Shown here piece after piece: positions 24,331 through 36,303 of a DNA stretch of 64,000 nt. The DNA is taken from positions 2,428,306 to 2,492,305 of the forward strand of contig JANPWX010000653.1 in NCBI GenBank assembly GCA_024734555.1, read 5' to 3'. Origin of the DNA: Trochalopteron elliotii (lineage: Eukaryota; Chordata; Aves; Passeriformes; Leiothrichidae). The translations under genes and the position numbers were made by a program. Every line of letters starts with the position of its first letter. Position 1 is the first letter of the stretch. The notes beneath the pieces are model-generated. The model was not told where the DNA came from, did not search any database, and worked only from the letters and a program-made list of their open reading frames with translations.

Positions 24331-27300
24331 ACATGCACTGATGAAAGGCTTCATGTGTGCACCCAGAAACAAGCCAATAAAGTCCTGCTCCTTGCAGGAA
24401 AACAAAAACAAGATCTGAAAAGGCAGCACAGAGTTAGAACAACAGTCTCCTGTTACCTTTTTTGCTATCACTGGAGCAAGACACTGGACTTGAGAGACCT
24501 TTTTTTTATTATTTTTCTAAACATTTTTTACAAACTTAACGGCCTACCTCCAAGGTCATGCCATCAAGAGGCCGAAGTGATGACTCAGATGCCATCAGTG
24601 AGTTTAACACCCTGTCTTGTGCTGTTATTTATAGCTGGTTTTATAGCCATGTTTTTGAGGCCCCAGCTGAGGCAGAACCTCCGTGCATGAAGTCTTATAC
24701 AAACACACAGGGAGGACAGCCCTGGCCAAAGGCTCACACTCTGTAAAAGGGGGCTGCAAAATGCCTCTGGGGTATGGCCAGTGGCATACAGAACATTTCC
24801 AGGAGACACACAGAATCATCTCTGCAGCCTGGAGGAGACACTTCCTTGTGCAGCCAAGAAATCACCACCACAATGACAAATGGGAGTGCCAGTGAGAGGG
24901 AATGTACAGGGGAAACACTTGGAGCCATTGGCCAGAAGTCTGCAGTCAGAGGCAGATTAGACATAGTCTTGTGTTTGTGCAATGGATCAAGGGCATTTTC
25001 TGCTCCATCTGGTGAGCTGAAGTTTGATTTCTCTGGTCTGAATGCTGTGACCAACAGTGAGAAAGGTGATGAAGGACATGCTCAAGGTCACACTGAATTA
25101 GAGGTTCAGACAGGAATAAAATTCCTCAGCCCCATCTAGATGCCAAGGCAAATAGTGCTGGAGGATGCAGATGGTCATTAATAAACACCCCCATGATATT
25201 CTTACAGGATTTGAATGGTCTCCTGATGAAAAGATTAGAAAATGCACAGAATCAGATCTGTAGCTAGGACCCATCAGAAAAGCCAGCTTCTCTGTATTTA
25301 GCTGTCAAAATTTGACACCAGGCTACACCAACTGAGGATTTGGCCCTCTATTCTTCAGAAGCTATTTACAGTGGAAAAATTTGCATACACTTAGGCAGCT
25401 TGCTCTTTTTGTATCTTAAGACCAAGATTCATTCCAGATTGGTAATTAAGTTTAGCTCTTTCAGTGACAGGAACTGCTCTGACAGCTGTAAATCATAATA
25501 ATATGCATTTGTGTACATTTGTGCCTACATGCTTGTGCATTTTTGCTGTTGTAGCTAAGAATACAGTCAGTGACTTATGTACATTACTCTGTATCTTGAA
25601 ATTGTTTTTGCAAACAGACAGTGCTTGCATACTGAAGAGGGCTGTGCCCTGCTAAAGACATCTTCGACTTCCTCACAGAAAACACTGTTCTCTACCTAGG
25701 ATGTTGGTCAGATCAGGCCTAACATTAGCCCAGGACTACAAACCAAAAATTAAGTGGTTGTTTCTCCTGACATGCTGCCTTCATGCTGCAGTGCATGCCC
25801 ACACTGCTCTGGGGGAGTTAGTTCCAGCAGACTGGGGCTATTCTCCTGGGTGTAGGCTTGGAGGCTGGGGGAGGCATGAAAGAGTTATTAGGAGCTGAGA
25901 AATGCAGTCCAAATCTTGCCGGGAGTGGTGGCAGATTGTCGAGTGAAAGCAAAAGAAACGCTCTAGGCAATGCATCCTGCTGGGGCAGCTTGTCCCAGCT
26001 GGCAGCACCAGCTAACCAGGATTTTGTTCTCAGTGGGGGCAAGAAAAAGGTTGGGAGCAGTTCCTGAGCTGAGGCTTGTGCTAGCCCCGATGTGAGGACA
26101 CGCCTGAAAGAGCCCACCCGCCTTCTCAAACATGTGCCGCAAGGCTTAAACTTGTATTTGGATGCTGATCACAAGTAGAAATGCCATCAAAATGTTGCTT
26201 TAGATCTGGAAATTCAGCATAATTCAAAGAGGGGTTTATGATGCTGCCAGCCCCAATTCCATTGATGGAAATCAAAGCTTCCCAAAAACCGAGCGATGAG
26301 TGACAGCATGCCAGGTTTAGTCCTCCTAGGTGGTGGCTTGCTGAGTCTAATACATGGGCATGCAGCAGAGATTCTCCACATCTTCCCATTTGGCTCTAGG
26401 GACTGATGGCCACATCCTTGAACCCCACACAACCCAGTCTGCTCGTCTCTGATAGATCCGCATGATAAAATCCAGCTTTGGTGGGATTTATTTTCATCCC
26501 TCTAATGAAAGTGTTTTGATTCAGTTTGCAGCATGGTTTAGAGAGCAGGAAATTTAAAACCAGCTCAGTGTGCTGTCAGCTTGAATGCAGTGATTTGCTG
26601 TCAGCCCACCCAAATGGGTTGCAGGCTGGTGAGCGATGGAAAAGGCAGTTTGGGGGCTTCGGAAACATTTTCCTCACTGTAGCAGTGATTCCTTCTCAAA
26701 GAGCAGTCATCTAAAGTACTTCTCCCTAGCTGAGGCTGAAAAGCTGTCAAACAATTCAGTATTTCCTAAAACTTGACTGAGATACTACTGCAGGCTCAAA
26801 AAGTCCAAGTAAAATGCAGCACAACTGCTCGAATAGGAAAACTGCAGCACTTATAATATGTATCAAATAGATTGGTATTTTAAAAATCTTTTGTCATTTA
26901 CTGTGTTGATCAGACCTCTCTATTCAAGCTCTATGTGTTGCTCTTAAAGGGTTGGCCTCAGCAAGTCATAGAGCTGGGGCCATGGAGTTGAGTCACAGAG
27001 CTGAGTTGTGGTAGGTGAAGGAGGATGTGTAGGAGCTGAGTCTCCAAAAACGCTTCTAGAATGCATGGGACATGGCCATGGTTGCTGGTGCTGAACTCTT
27101 GGAGAGCTAAGCCCAGAGTGCTTGAGGAACAAGGGCTTCTAACCTGGCAATTATTTTCTGAACATGTCCTGCTAGACCTGATGGTGCACAGCTAGAGAAG
27201 AGAGACAAGAATGCCCCAAACTTGCTTGGTCACAGTCAAATAAGAAAGCACAGCACAAATCCTGCTCTGCATCTGCCAGAAGTGGGATTTGAATCTGAAT

Positions 27301-30300
27301 CCAGAACTGTGGGAAGCACCAGGTTGTTATATGTAAAGTGAGGGGTGAGGTCACCTGGTGGAAAATACATCCTCCTGCTTCTGCTGGGGTGAAAAAGGAT
27401 ATACTCAGGCTTCCCCAAAAAAGCATCTGCTGTGGATTTCAGCCCCTATCAGGTATCTGCCTCCAGCCCAGAATTAAGCACTTTGTCTCCCCAAGCAGAA
27501 CAGAGGTGGTATCACACCATGACCACCAGCACAGCTTTTGGCTGGCCCTGGCAGATCCCTGCCCAGCAGAATTTTACCATGGCCCTTGTTTCAAGGTACC
27601 CATGGATACCAGTGCCTTACAGTTTTCCTGGGTCAACCACATTCCTTGGTTCATCATGGGCAGGGAGAAAGGTGTTACTAGTGTACCTCACCCTCCTATG
27701 CCTTCACCCACATCTCCCAGCCAGTTGTTACCACTGTTAAATGTGAAATAACTTATGAAATCCTGTTTTTTCCCTGTTAGAGCATCAGCTAAATTTGGAT
27801 GGAGTTTAGGAAGCTAACAGGAGCACTGGTTTTAATTTTAGGGGAGAAAAAAAACAAGCCTCCTAAGCTTGAATTTGTTTTCCAACTTCCACGACAGCAA
27901 CCACATCCTCCCTGTTTTACTGCTTCTCCTTATCTGACAGATGGGGTCATGCCACAGGGCTAAAACAATATATATTCAACACAGAGGCCTCACATGTTTC
28001 TGAGGAACAGCTCCATCCCTGGCCTCCTCAACATGATTTTGGAAACAACTTTTTACTTTAGCGTTTCTTTGGTGGCTGGTATTGGGGTTGGGTGTTTCAC
28101 TTCTCCAGAGAAAAGTGACCTCTAAGTCTCCAATTTTGAAAGCAGTTCCAAACCATGGAGCCTACAGTGCCAAAACCTTTTCACAGTCAAATTTCTTTCA
28201 AGCAGAACAGGGAGAGGAAGACCAGAGTTAGTGCACTCAAATGACCTCATTTGCCACATCAGAGCACAGAGCATTTATTCTGTAAAATACCATCAGTATG
28301 TGTGCAGGATCCAGGATGTCTTGTTAGCCAGTTTTTTTTGATATTACTAGTAATAAACCAGCTTTTATATGGTATGGTTTGGCTGGGAACAAATGTATAA
28401 ATTCTGCAACATGCAAAATTTTGAGGTTCTGATCAGCAAAGCCACATTAGCACAAATGTAATTTTAAGTACACAAACATAGAGAACATCAAAACTTTCCA
28501 TAAAAGATGCTTTCCAATGAAAAATTAGCTGTCAGGAATTTTGGGGTGAGAGGCCTTTTCTATTTTTTCAAAATTAATTTATTTTTGAAAGTTCTGCTTT
28601 TTGAGGAAAATGCCAAGGATTCCTTCATAATTCAAATTCTTACTTTGAAAATAAAATGCTTAGATTTAGTTTGCTTTCCACAACAAATGGTGGAAGTTTC
28701 AGATGCCTTTTTATTCCTATTTTCTTTTATGGGCTTGGCCAAGTATTATCTCCCAGAACACAACTGGTTTTTCACATCATGAGAGAAGGCTGTGGTGTAT
28801 CACAGGAAAGAGGATCTGAGTGAGTGTGGTCAGCTGAGGCAAATGTAAGTATAAGGCACTTAGATGGCAATTCCTGCAGGGCAGCACATTAGCATCTCTA
28901 ACTTAAAAAGAAAAGAAAAGGAAAAAAGATTAAACCCCCCCAGCTTTCAACAGCAGAAAAACTTGCCCTTTATTGAGAAAAGCCTAAACTTTTGTCTGGA
29001 AAATAGTAATGAAAACAGCAATGCTTTCATTTTTGTTAAAACACCCAAGGGAAAAAAGAAAGCATTTCTGAAGGATTTCTGAAGAAGCAACTTCTGAAGA
29101 AAGTCAAATTGCATCAAAGAAAAGGGGTTCTTTCTGGGTAAGTCAAAATAATAAATTTTCAAATTATGTGTCAAGCAGCAGCTTTGCCTCACAAAGTCCT
29201 GCTAGCAGAAGCACCTCAAGAGAAATAGTCACTTTTCTAATCTCTGAACTATGCAAGTTCATTGCCAGGAATGTCAGCCTAATGGACAAAAGTTTGACTA
29301 TGGGAGAGCAGCAATTCCTCATAAAATAATACATCATAATATCCCTGGGACCATTGATGCTCATGGCTCTGAGACTTCAGAAACAGATATGGATGGAGAT
29401 GCTTTTCCTGTGGAGATGCATTTGTGTGTCTGCACTGCAGCAAGCACGGGCAGCAGCCCACATTGCCCCATTGCCTCTGAGGAAGGAGCAGGGCAGATGG
29501 CAAAAATTTCCCTGCAGGGACAGATGAAATCCTGGCCACCTCTTACTGTTAATGCAGAGTTTCCTGTGTATTTGAGAATTTATGATGGTTTGTCCATATT
29601 TCTACCAACTCTGTGACTCAGGACGTAGCAAATGGATACAACAGAAGAATATGTCACCAAAGTCTGGGTTTGCACAGTTGGCAAGTTGGGTGCAGATTGT
29701 TCTAGGGGAAGAAAGTACTGCTGGAAAAAAAATTCCTTTAATGTAGGAACATCTTACTCGCAGGGCATTCTTCAAGGTGCTCAACATTGCCCCAGTTACC
29801 TGGACAGGTAGGCAGCCAATATATCTGATATAAAGTCAAAAGGACATGATTCAGCTCTACCCATGTGGACAATGCAGAGTTTTGCGCCTTTTTTTTTTTT
29901 TTCCATGTTTCAGGTTGGGGGCAAAAAAACCCTTTTCCAGTAACTATCAAAATTTGGAGCCTGTAACCCTGCAACCAGATGCACTGTGCAGCTTCCAGCT
30001 CTTGTGCAGTGAGCAGGTTTGCAGCAAGAGACTGAATTTTCTAGAATAGCTATTTATCCCAAGCAATGCTCTATTCTCTTTTAGAAGTCTAGGACACTTT
30101 ACCCAACTCAAACTCCCACTCCATGGGGGTACAGGACACAGTGCTGCCCTTTACTGGTTGCATCTTACTTTGCTGTAAGTTCCCTCTGAGTACGTGGTGT
30201 CTTAATCTCTGCACCTCTTTCTGCTGCAACTATTGTGCTGGCACAAAACACTTGATTTAATCACATGATGAAACACAAACGTGCTAACACTGGTGTGATG

Positions 30301-31183
30301 GGAACAGCAGACAGAACAGTTCAGGGCTCGGGCTGCCTCATTCTCCCCTTGGAGATACTTGAAAAAAAACCTCAAAACACTAAAACCAGAGTGTCAGGGC
30401 CAAAACTACCCCACACCTCATTCCCATGGTGTACAATGTACCTAACAAGCAGACCTTTCAGAGCACAGCCATTAAAATCAAAAACTCTCATCAGCTTTGC
30501 TGGCAGAGAACACAATGTTTTCCAGGTATTGCTGATAGCTGGCTGACATTCTAGCTCTCTGTGCTTCTGAGAGAGGAAACAGTGGACTCTTTTTTCTTTT
30601 AATTGAAATTGCTGAAAGTTTATTTTGTTGTTGTTATCACTTTCTGCTAGGTGTTGAGCAAAAGGACACAGAGGCAAGCAGAGGGGCTCCAGGAGAGAAG
30701 TGAGGATGCCAAATACATCCCTCCTCTTCTGCTTTGGTTCAAACTGAGCTGGTGGGGATGGAGGCTGGGGAGATCACTAAACTGGATCATCCCCAAAACC
30801 TTTTGGAGAAGCACCTTCTTTTCTTCTCTGACCTATGCAGGGAGACAGCTACAAACCTGAGATACTCCCAGGGAAAAAATCTTCTCACTCTCTCTCAGGA
30901 AATGCACTTTTAGAAGAAAAAGTGGTATTTTACTCAATTCCTTTGTCAATCTTCTGTGTCAGCCTCATCTGGGACCATCCTCAGGGGTGTGTGACTGTCG
31001 CTGAAAGGCACAGGGACACTATCACTGACAAGGAAACCTGACACAATAACAGGGGCAGGGGGAGGAGTGGCATAAAAACAGAATAAATTATTAGCATTTG
31101 GGCACATAAACAAAATACCTAAGAAAAATAGTTTCTTTCCACAGAGAGAAGATTTACTTTGCTTCTGAAATTAATTTTAATGT
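24331..31183. other. Long gene-free stretch
   Basis: About 6.9 kb with no recognised exon, RNA gene or well-preserved mobile element. Slightly higher CpG and GC at 25850-26130 is too weak and too short to call a CpG island. T-runs occur at 24502-24510 and 29889-29902. Two frames exceed 120 codons (24774-25139, 27338-27751), and both lack any recognisable domain. Confidence 0.55.
29889..29902. repeat. Poly(T) run of 14
   Basis: Uninterrupted T-run without an attached element. No target-site duplication is visible on either side, so no retroposon is called. Confidence 0.85.
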
Positions 31184-31188
31184 AACAT
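31184..31188. repeat. Target-site duplication AACAT, left copy
   Basis: AACAT immediately precedes the LTR's outer TG, and an identical AACAT follows its final CA at 31923-31927. A 5-bp duplication is characteristic of ERVL-type (class III) integrations, while 4 bp and 6 bp are usual for other classes. Confidence 0.72.
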
Positions 31189-31228
31189 TGAAATAAATAG
31201 GCAAGGAGACTCACTCCTTTTTAATGCC

Positions 31229-31234
31229 TTTATT
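31229..31234 (-). promoter_or_regulatory. LTR polyadenylation signal AATAAA
   Basis: TTTATT on the plus strand reads AATAAA on the minus strand, in the position expected for the end of R in the minus-strand LTR. It is the signal that would end transcripts of the element and could also end a minus-strand host transcript reading into it. Confidence 0.6.
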
Positions 31235-31746
31235 AAGATCAGTTCCAGGTAGCGGGCTTGAGGGGCTGCGCACACCGCCACTGCTCCCGATGGACAACAC
31301 AGAGGAGGAGACTTTGAGCTCTTCCACGCGGCCGAGCTGGGGGCTCCCTCTCACAGGAGTCCCTGGAAAATCCCACTGTTCTTTTGGAAAGCTTGGGGGA
31401 GTCCTGCGTATGGGATACTTCTGAAGTTATGGTGACAAGCTGGAACTCAGGTCTGGTTGGTGTGAGGCTCTCCATGGTTCTGCTGACTTACAGTAGTTAT
31501 TTTTAGTTTTTGGTTTGTGTTGGCTCGTTTATTTTTAGGGGTTTTAAGTTCTAATTTTGTCCCACAAACACCTGGGGTTTTTTCATCTGCGTGTAGGGCG
31601 GTGCCAGGTCTTCTCTCCAGTCGTTGCTATGGCCTGAGCCATGGTTGCTGTGGCAGGGGTGGCAGCAAAGACAGGTACAAAGGAAGGTAATTAACATTTG
31701 GCAGACAAAACATTTCGGGAAGGCATCTCGATTACCACAATAATCA

Positions 31747-31920
31747 GTCTGGGCTAAACGGCAGAGAAAAAAAAGCCCCACCATAGGCAAGGCCAAACTG
31801 AACTTAGAAATTGTTATTTTGTTTCTTTACAGGTTTGGGCTAAACTATAGAAAAAAAAAACTACTATAAGCAAGGCAAACAGTATTTAACTGAATTCAGA
31901 AATTGGCATTTCGTTTCTTC
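31747..31920 (-). repeat. Imperfect tandem duplication within the LTR U3
   Basis: Copy A (31747-31832) and copy B (31833-about 31920) share the order GGGCTAAAC, AGAAAAAAAA, ATA(G/A)GCAAGGC, then AACTGAA and GTTTCTT, with scattered mismatches and a few indels. Each is about 86-90 bp. U3 tandem repeats often act as enhancer repeats in retroviruses. Here the divergence shows the duplication is older than the youngest repeats in the window. Confidence 0.85.
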
Positions 31921-31922
31921 CA

Positions 31923-31927
31923 AACAT
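31923..31927. repeat. Target-site duplication AACAT, right copy
   Basis: Matches the left copy at 31184-31188 exactly and sets the right edge of the LTR at 31922. Confidence 0.72.
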
Positions 31928-33150
31928 GTTTTCACTTCTTTGTGTACTAGAACAGTTGGCAGTCTTGGGTATAAATCTCCAGTATTATCCAGAGTTTGAA
32001 TTTGCACAAATTCCTTTATCAATACTTTTTTCAGAATCAGCAGGATGTCGTAAACAGTACTAAATGTAATCTTTCTCTCTTTTTTTAAATTTTATTTAAA
32101 AATGAGGCATCTCTTAGGACAAAATTATTTACAGAGCAAGGAGATGAAAGGGAGCTTTAGGGATTGTGTTTTTCTATCAAGGACAAAACAAGGAGAGAGT
32201 CTGAATAGGATTGAAACAAACAATTAAGACTGCAAAGAAATCCTTCATCTCTGTACTCTGGAAGGTCCCAATTCAGCAAAGTATTGCAGTATGTGCTGGA
32301 TTTTTAGGAACGATTTCAGTGTTTCAAGTCTGGCATAAACCTCAGTGTCCTGACGAATGGATTTTCCATGGAGGTTGAATGGTCTTTGCAAAGATCCTTT
32401 AATTCAGATTTTTGTAGTGTTCATTTCTGTGGTCCAAAAGAATAGCACACAAACATGCACGCACAAAAACACAAGGAGTCACCGGGTTAAATTCTCAGAC
32501 CTGTTTTAAATGGGAGATCAGTTCACCACCTTCTGGAGATGCCTTCTGCTCTCCATCCGCTCCGGGGGGAGCTCAGGTTGGGTTTCTTTCTCTTTTTTAA
32601 GTAGCAAACAATGAAAACAAAAAAGACCACCATGCCTTGTTGGAAATCTTGCAATATCTCCTGTTCTCCCAGCTCCTAGGTAGGAGTTCCTATTAGGGCT
32701 GGATTAAGCTAAATCAGATTATGCACCACAGACAATGGTGTCTGCAAACTAGGGACAAAAGGTGTCAGGGCAAATCTCTCCTCAAACCCACTAATATTGT
32801 CCTGCAACAGGACTGTGAAACGAGCCCCCTAAATCAATGTTCCTTTTGTGGGCAGGCTCTGGTGTAACAGATCAGATGCAGACTGGGAGTATTTGGTGTT
32901 AATTGAAATAACATTTGCCAATACACCAACATCTGTCCCAGAGGGAAAATGAAGGGCAAGTGCCAGCTCTACCAACTAGCATCTTTCCCTGGATTCTTTT
33001 CCTGTACTCCTTTATTTCATTTATTCTACCTTCTGTTGGCAGCCACAGAGCAAAGCTGCAGTGCAAATGCACATTTTTTGTAAAAGTACTAAATTTGATC
33101 ATCCTAAACAAGACAAACCCCAGGTTTTCCAGTTTCATCAGACTGACTCT
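31928..33150. other. Gene-free unique DNA between the LTR and a CR1 tail
   Basis: No exon or repeat recognised. Positions 32070-32105 are T/A-rich. A CpG-bearing patch around 32555-32570 is short and isolated. Confidence 0.55.
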
Positions 33151-33385
33151 GCCAGTGCCAGGTTTAGACTGGATGTTAGGAAAAAAATATTCCCTGAAAT
33201 AGGAATGGGCATTAGAGGAGGTTTCCCAGGGAAATTATGGAAACACCATTCCTGGAAGTGTTAAAAAAATGTGCAGATATGGCACTGAGGACATGATTTA
33301 GGGGTGGGCTTGAGAGTGCTGGGTTCATGGTTGGACTCAATGAACTTAAAAGCCTTTTCCAGCCAATAGTTCTATGAATTATTAT
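33151..33385 (+). mobile_element. CR1 LINE, 3' end, sense orientation
   Basis: The order CAGGTTTAGACTGGATGTTAGG, CCTGGAAGTGTTAAAAAAATG, GGTTGGACTCAATGAACTT and TTCTATGAATTAT matches the last 235 bp or so of avian CR1. The middle carries deletions and substitutions, so the copy is moderately old. Strongly 5'-truncated, with no coding part. Confidence 0.92.
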
Positions 33386-34865
33386 AATGCCTGGATGTGC
33401 AAGAGAAGTGCAGGAGAAGCGTTTCAAGCTCCCCTTCTGTGAAAGGCTCTGTGGTGTTTGGTGACATGGCAGCAGTTTGAAACACCTATAAATGGAGATA
33501 TATTCCATATGCTTGTGTGTATGAGTGTGTGTGCACTTCATGCGTGAAGTCTTCTTTCTGAAGATCCTCAGGTAATTGCAGAAAATATGAAACTTTGCAG
33601 GCCTTGATGAATCAAAGCTTCTAATTTTTTTTCTGTTTTTAAAGCACAGTTATTGGTTTTGCAATTTACAGTTTCACATTAAGATAGCCATGAACTATTT
33701 GGCCTGGTTTTTCTGATTAAAGCCATCTATATACAGTTCTCCACTTCAAATCTTCCTCCCCTAACAAATGATGCTCCTAAGCAGGCATGGGCTACTATTA
33801 GATTAGGCAGTTGGAAACTGTGGACTTTAGCAGTGCCTTGGATAGAAAATCCAACTTGATTTAAGTGCTTACAGTTGCCAAGTCATAACTGTTAGCATAA
33901 GAGAAGTTACTTTAGACTAACCCTCTCATTAAAGAAGATGCCCTTATTAAGGCATTTGGAAGCCAGCACAGTCTTTTCTGTCCTCTCTCAGATTTTACAC
34001 AGCTGAATCCTGACCTACATTACGTCACCTAACCTTGAATTTGATGTAGAGCAGGGTGAAAGCTGGCTTATCGCCTGTCTTATAAACAAGGAAGGCCTGA
34101 GAGCATTTCCCCCCTCAGACCTGGGCTGATGTCACTGTATTGTGTGTGTATTACTCATGTCAGAGACTTCTGCGGAGAAACTTGGTGCCCAAGAAGACTG
34201 GAAGGCAAAATATACCAGCCACTGAACCTGTCCTTTTGCTGGAGAGTGCTAGTGAAAATGGAGAGACCATTGTCACTATCAGTACCACAGGGAAATCAAT
34301 ACCCAGTGCAGAATTTCTTCTCCTTCTTGGATTCTTGAATTATTAACATAAACCCCAAAACAATCAACACAATCTTTACAGTAGAGCAATTTTGTGTATC
34401 CCAGACCAATATACAATACACTTCTATTAACAGATGCCAGAATTTAGCTGTATCTGGAATGATGATGAGATATAACTTACCCTTCAGTGGCAAAACAACC
34501 GTGAACAAAAATTCTGAAGTAACTTTGTGAAGGTTTCTTCACTCTTTCTGAGATGGTAAATACACCACAGAGGAGGCCAGGGCATGGTCCTGCAAAGCTC
34601 CTGTTTTCCTGGAAATGCCCACACACGAAAGGCCAATGGGTGACATGTCACCAGCAGTGGCTGAGAAAGCATTTTTCACAAATTTAGCTAGAAATTCATG
34701 GCAAATGCTTTAGGCATCACTGAGAGGACATCATGGTCCATATCTAACCCTTTGGCTTCTCCCTCTGGTAATAAGTGGGACATTTGCAGGAACAGAATGG
34801 AAAACTCAATGTGGAGAAACTTCCGTCTCCTCCAGGTAGTCAGAATAGCACTGTTGAAGAATTAG
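33386..34865. other. Gene-free unique DNA between two CR1 tails
   Basis: No exon recognised. A short GT-rich patch at 33515-33535 and AT-rich sequence at 33590-33730 are the only textures worth noting. Confidence 0.55.
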
Positions 34866-35100
34866 ATGAATATTAGATGTTAGGAAGAAATTCTTTATTC
34901 AGAGTGTGGTGAAGCACTTGAGCAAATTGCCCAGAGAAGCTGGGGCTGCCCCATCTCTGGAAGTATTCAAGGCCAGGTTGGACAGGGCCTTGAGCAACCT
35001 GGTCTGATGAAAGGTGCCTATAGCAGGGGGAATTTGAACCAGGTGATCTTTAAGGTCCCTTCACACCCAAATAATTCCATGATTATGATTCTATGATTCT
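34866..35100 (+). mobile_element. CR1 LINE, 3' end, sense orientation
   Basis: The sequence runs TTAGATGTTAGGAAGAAATTC, GAGAAGCTGGGGCTGCCCC, CAGGTTGGACAGGGCCTTGAG, GGTGATCTTTAAGGTCCCTTC and ends in the tandem ATGATTATGATTCTATGATTCT, the diagnostic CR1 tail. About 235 bp, 5'-truncated and better preserved than the copy 1.5 kb to its left. The different internal wording suggests a different CR1 subfamily. Confidence 0.95.
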
Positions 35101-35777
35101 CAGAAGGATATGGACTAAAACCAAAATATAACCAAAAAAAACATTTGTGTCCCAATCCAACAAAGTTACATTTCTAATTTAATTTCTGAAGAAGGCTTTC
35201 CCAGTAGTCAGAGTTGTACCTCCATCCTCACAGCCTGTGACACTGGGGGCTGTGCCCTACCACCCTAGTGTGGGGCAGGAGCAAAAGGCCTCTGAAAAGC
35301 AAAATGAGGGCTACTGTCAGCCCAGTGCCTCCTCTCTCTAAGCTGGTGCTGAGCCTTTTGAGCTCTTCTAAAGCAGCCTCATCACCTACTGTCCCTGACC
35401 AAGGAGGTCCTCCCAGTTTGGATATTCCCATCACAGGAGGCCTCTGTGCATTAGTGCAAAGCACTGCACTTTGGCAAACAGAACACCACATCTTTTTCAT
35501 CATTATTCACTCTGAAAAATGTGCTTTGGCAAAGGCATCCCCTTTATTTCTCTGAAACCCAACTGAAGAAACAAAAGACAAATGAGTATGTCTAATACAC
35601 AGTTTAGAAATAAGGTCCAGTCTACCCCCTGATGCAAGAGTGTACCATTTTTAAACCTTGGCTAGAAAAGCTATATTGTCAAATACGCACACATAGAGGT
35701 CAGTAGAGTTCAGTCTGATTTTTTTTTTTGTCCTCTCTAGCCACTGTTTAGATTGCTGCTCAAAAAATTTACTGCTT

Positions 35778-35808
35778 TATGCTCAAATTATATTTACATT
35801 TGAGCATA
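35778..35808. repeat. Perfect 11-bp inverted repeat, 9-nt loop
   Basis: TATGCTCAAAT (35778-35788) and ATTTGAGCATA (35798-35808) are exact reverse complements. They would form an 11-bp stem. Too short for a microRNA precursor. No T-run follows that would suggest a polymerase III terminator. Confidence 0.9.
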
Positions 35809-36281
35809 GAATTTCAGCATGGGCAGGGGAGGAGAGCGTATTTTCTTCATTGCCAGCTGTCAATGGTTTTTCAAAATGCTTATTTCTCAGAAAATTTCCA
35901 CAAACTTTCCATTGTGATCAAGGGATGCTTATCTCAAACCACTTAGAAATTGACAGGACTGCACAGTAGGTCACTCTGACCACATAAGAATATTTAGCCA
36001 GGAAGAATGAGGGGGAGGGTTATGACTCTGTCTTTGGTACTCGTGACATGCCAGCCACTGTACAATCTGTTCTTCAGAGAATTTACATTCCTGAAAATAA
36101 AGGCAGTTTAAGATGTGTCTAAAGCAATTTGTTGGAATCTAGTAAAAGAAAAATCATTTAACAGATTCACTGCAGTAATTCTTATTTATTTTATCTTTCA
36201 TTTTATTATTTTGCATAATTGTGAATGTTGATGCTGAGATAGAAGCAGGACTTTACTGGCACTGCCAGTGGTTCAAAGATG

Positions 36282-36303
36282 AAAAGGCCCTGAGAGGCCT
36301 TTT
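36282..36303. repeat. Perfect 8-bp inverted repeat, 6-nt loop
   Basis: AAAAGGCC (36282-36289) and GGCCTTTT (36296-36303) are exact reverse complements with loop CTGAGA. A stem this short is expected by chance in a window of this size, so function is unlikely. Confidence 0.85.

Larger units (their letters stand above)
31189..31922 (-). mobile_element. Solo LTR of an endogenous retrovirus, ERVL-like
   Basis: The 734-bp segment starts TGAAATAAAT and ends TTTCTTCCA on the plus strand, giving TG...CA ends with an imperfect terminal inverted repeat. Identical 5-bp AACAT sequences flank it. Read on the minus strand it has an AATAAA signal (plus-strand 31229-31234) about 45 bp before the 3' end, as expected for an LTR R/U5 boundary, and an AT-rich TATA-like stretch further upstream (plus strand about 31535). 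The outer U3 part (31747-31920) is an imperfect duplication. No primer-binding site, polypurine tract or gag/pol/env-like frame lies on either side, so this is a solo LTR left by recombination. Family assignment rests on the 5-bp duplication and is tentative. Confidence 0.78.

Noticed and set aside
25850..26130. Possible CpG island
   Set aside because: Only a handful of CpGs over 280 bp, with no exon or transcription-start context.
27280..27310. tRNA-like T-arm word on the minus strand (GATTCAAATCCCACT)
   Set aside because: No matching acceptor, D-arm or anticodon arm upstream.
31551..31796. 81-codon Cys-rich minus-strand frame
   Set aside because: Lies wholly inside the LTR. Frames in LTR U3 sequence are common and this one has no retroviral motif.
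36282..36303. 8-bp hairpin as a terminator or ncRNA
   Set aside because: Stem length is expected by chance and no other RNA-gene feature accompanies it.
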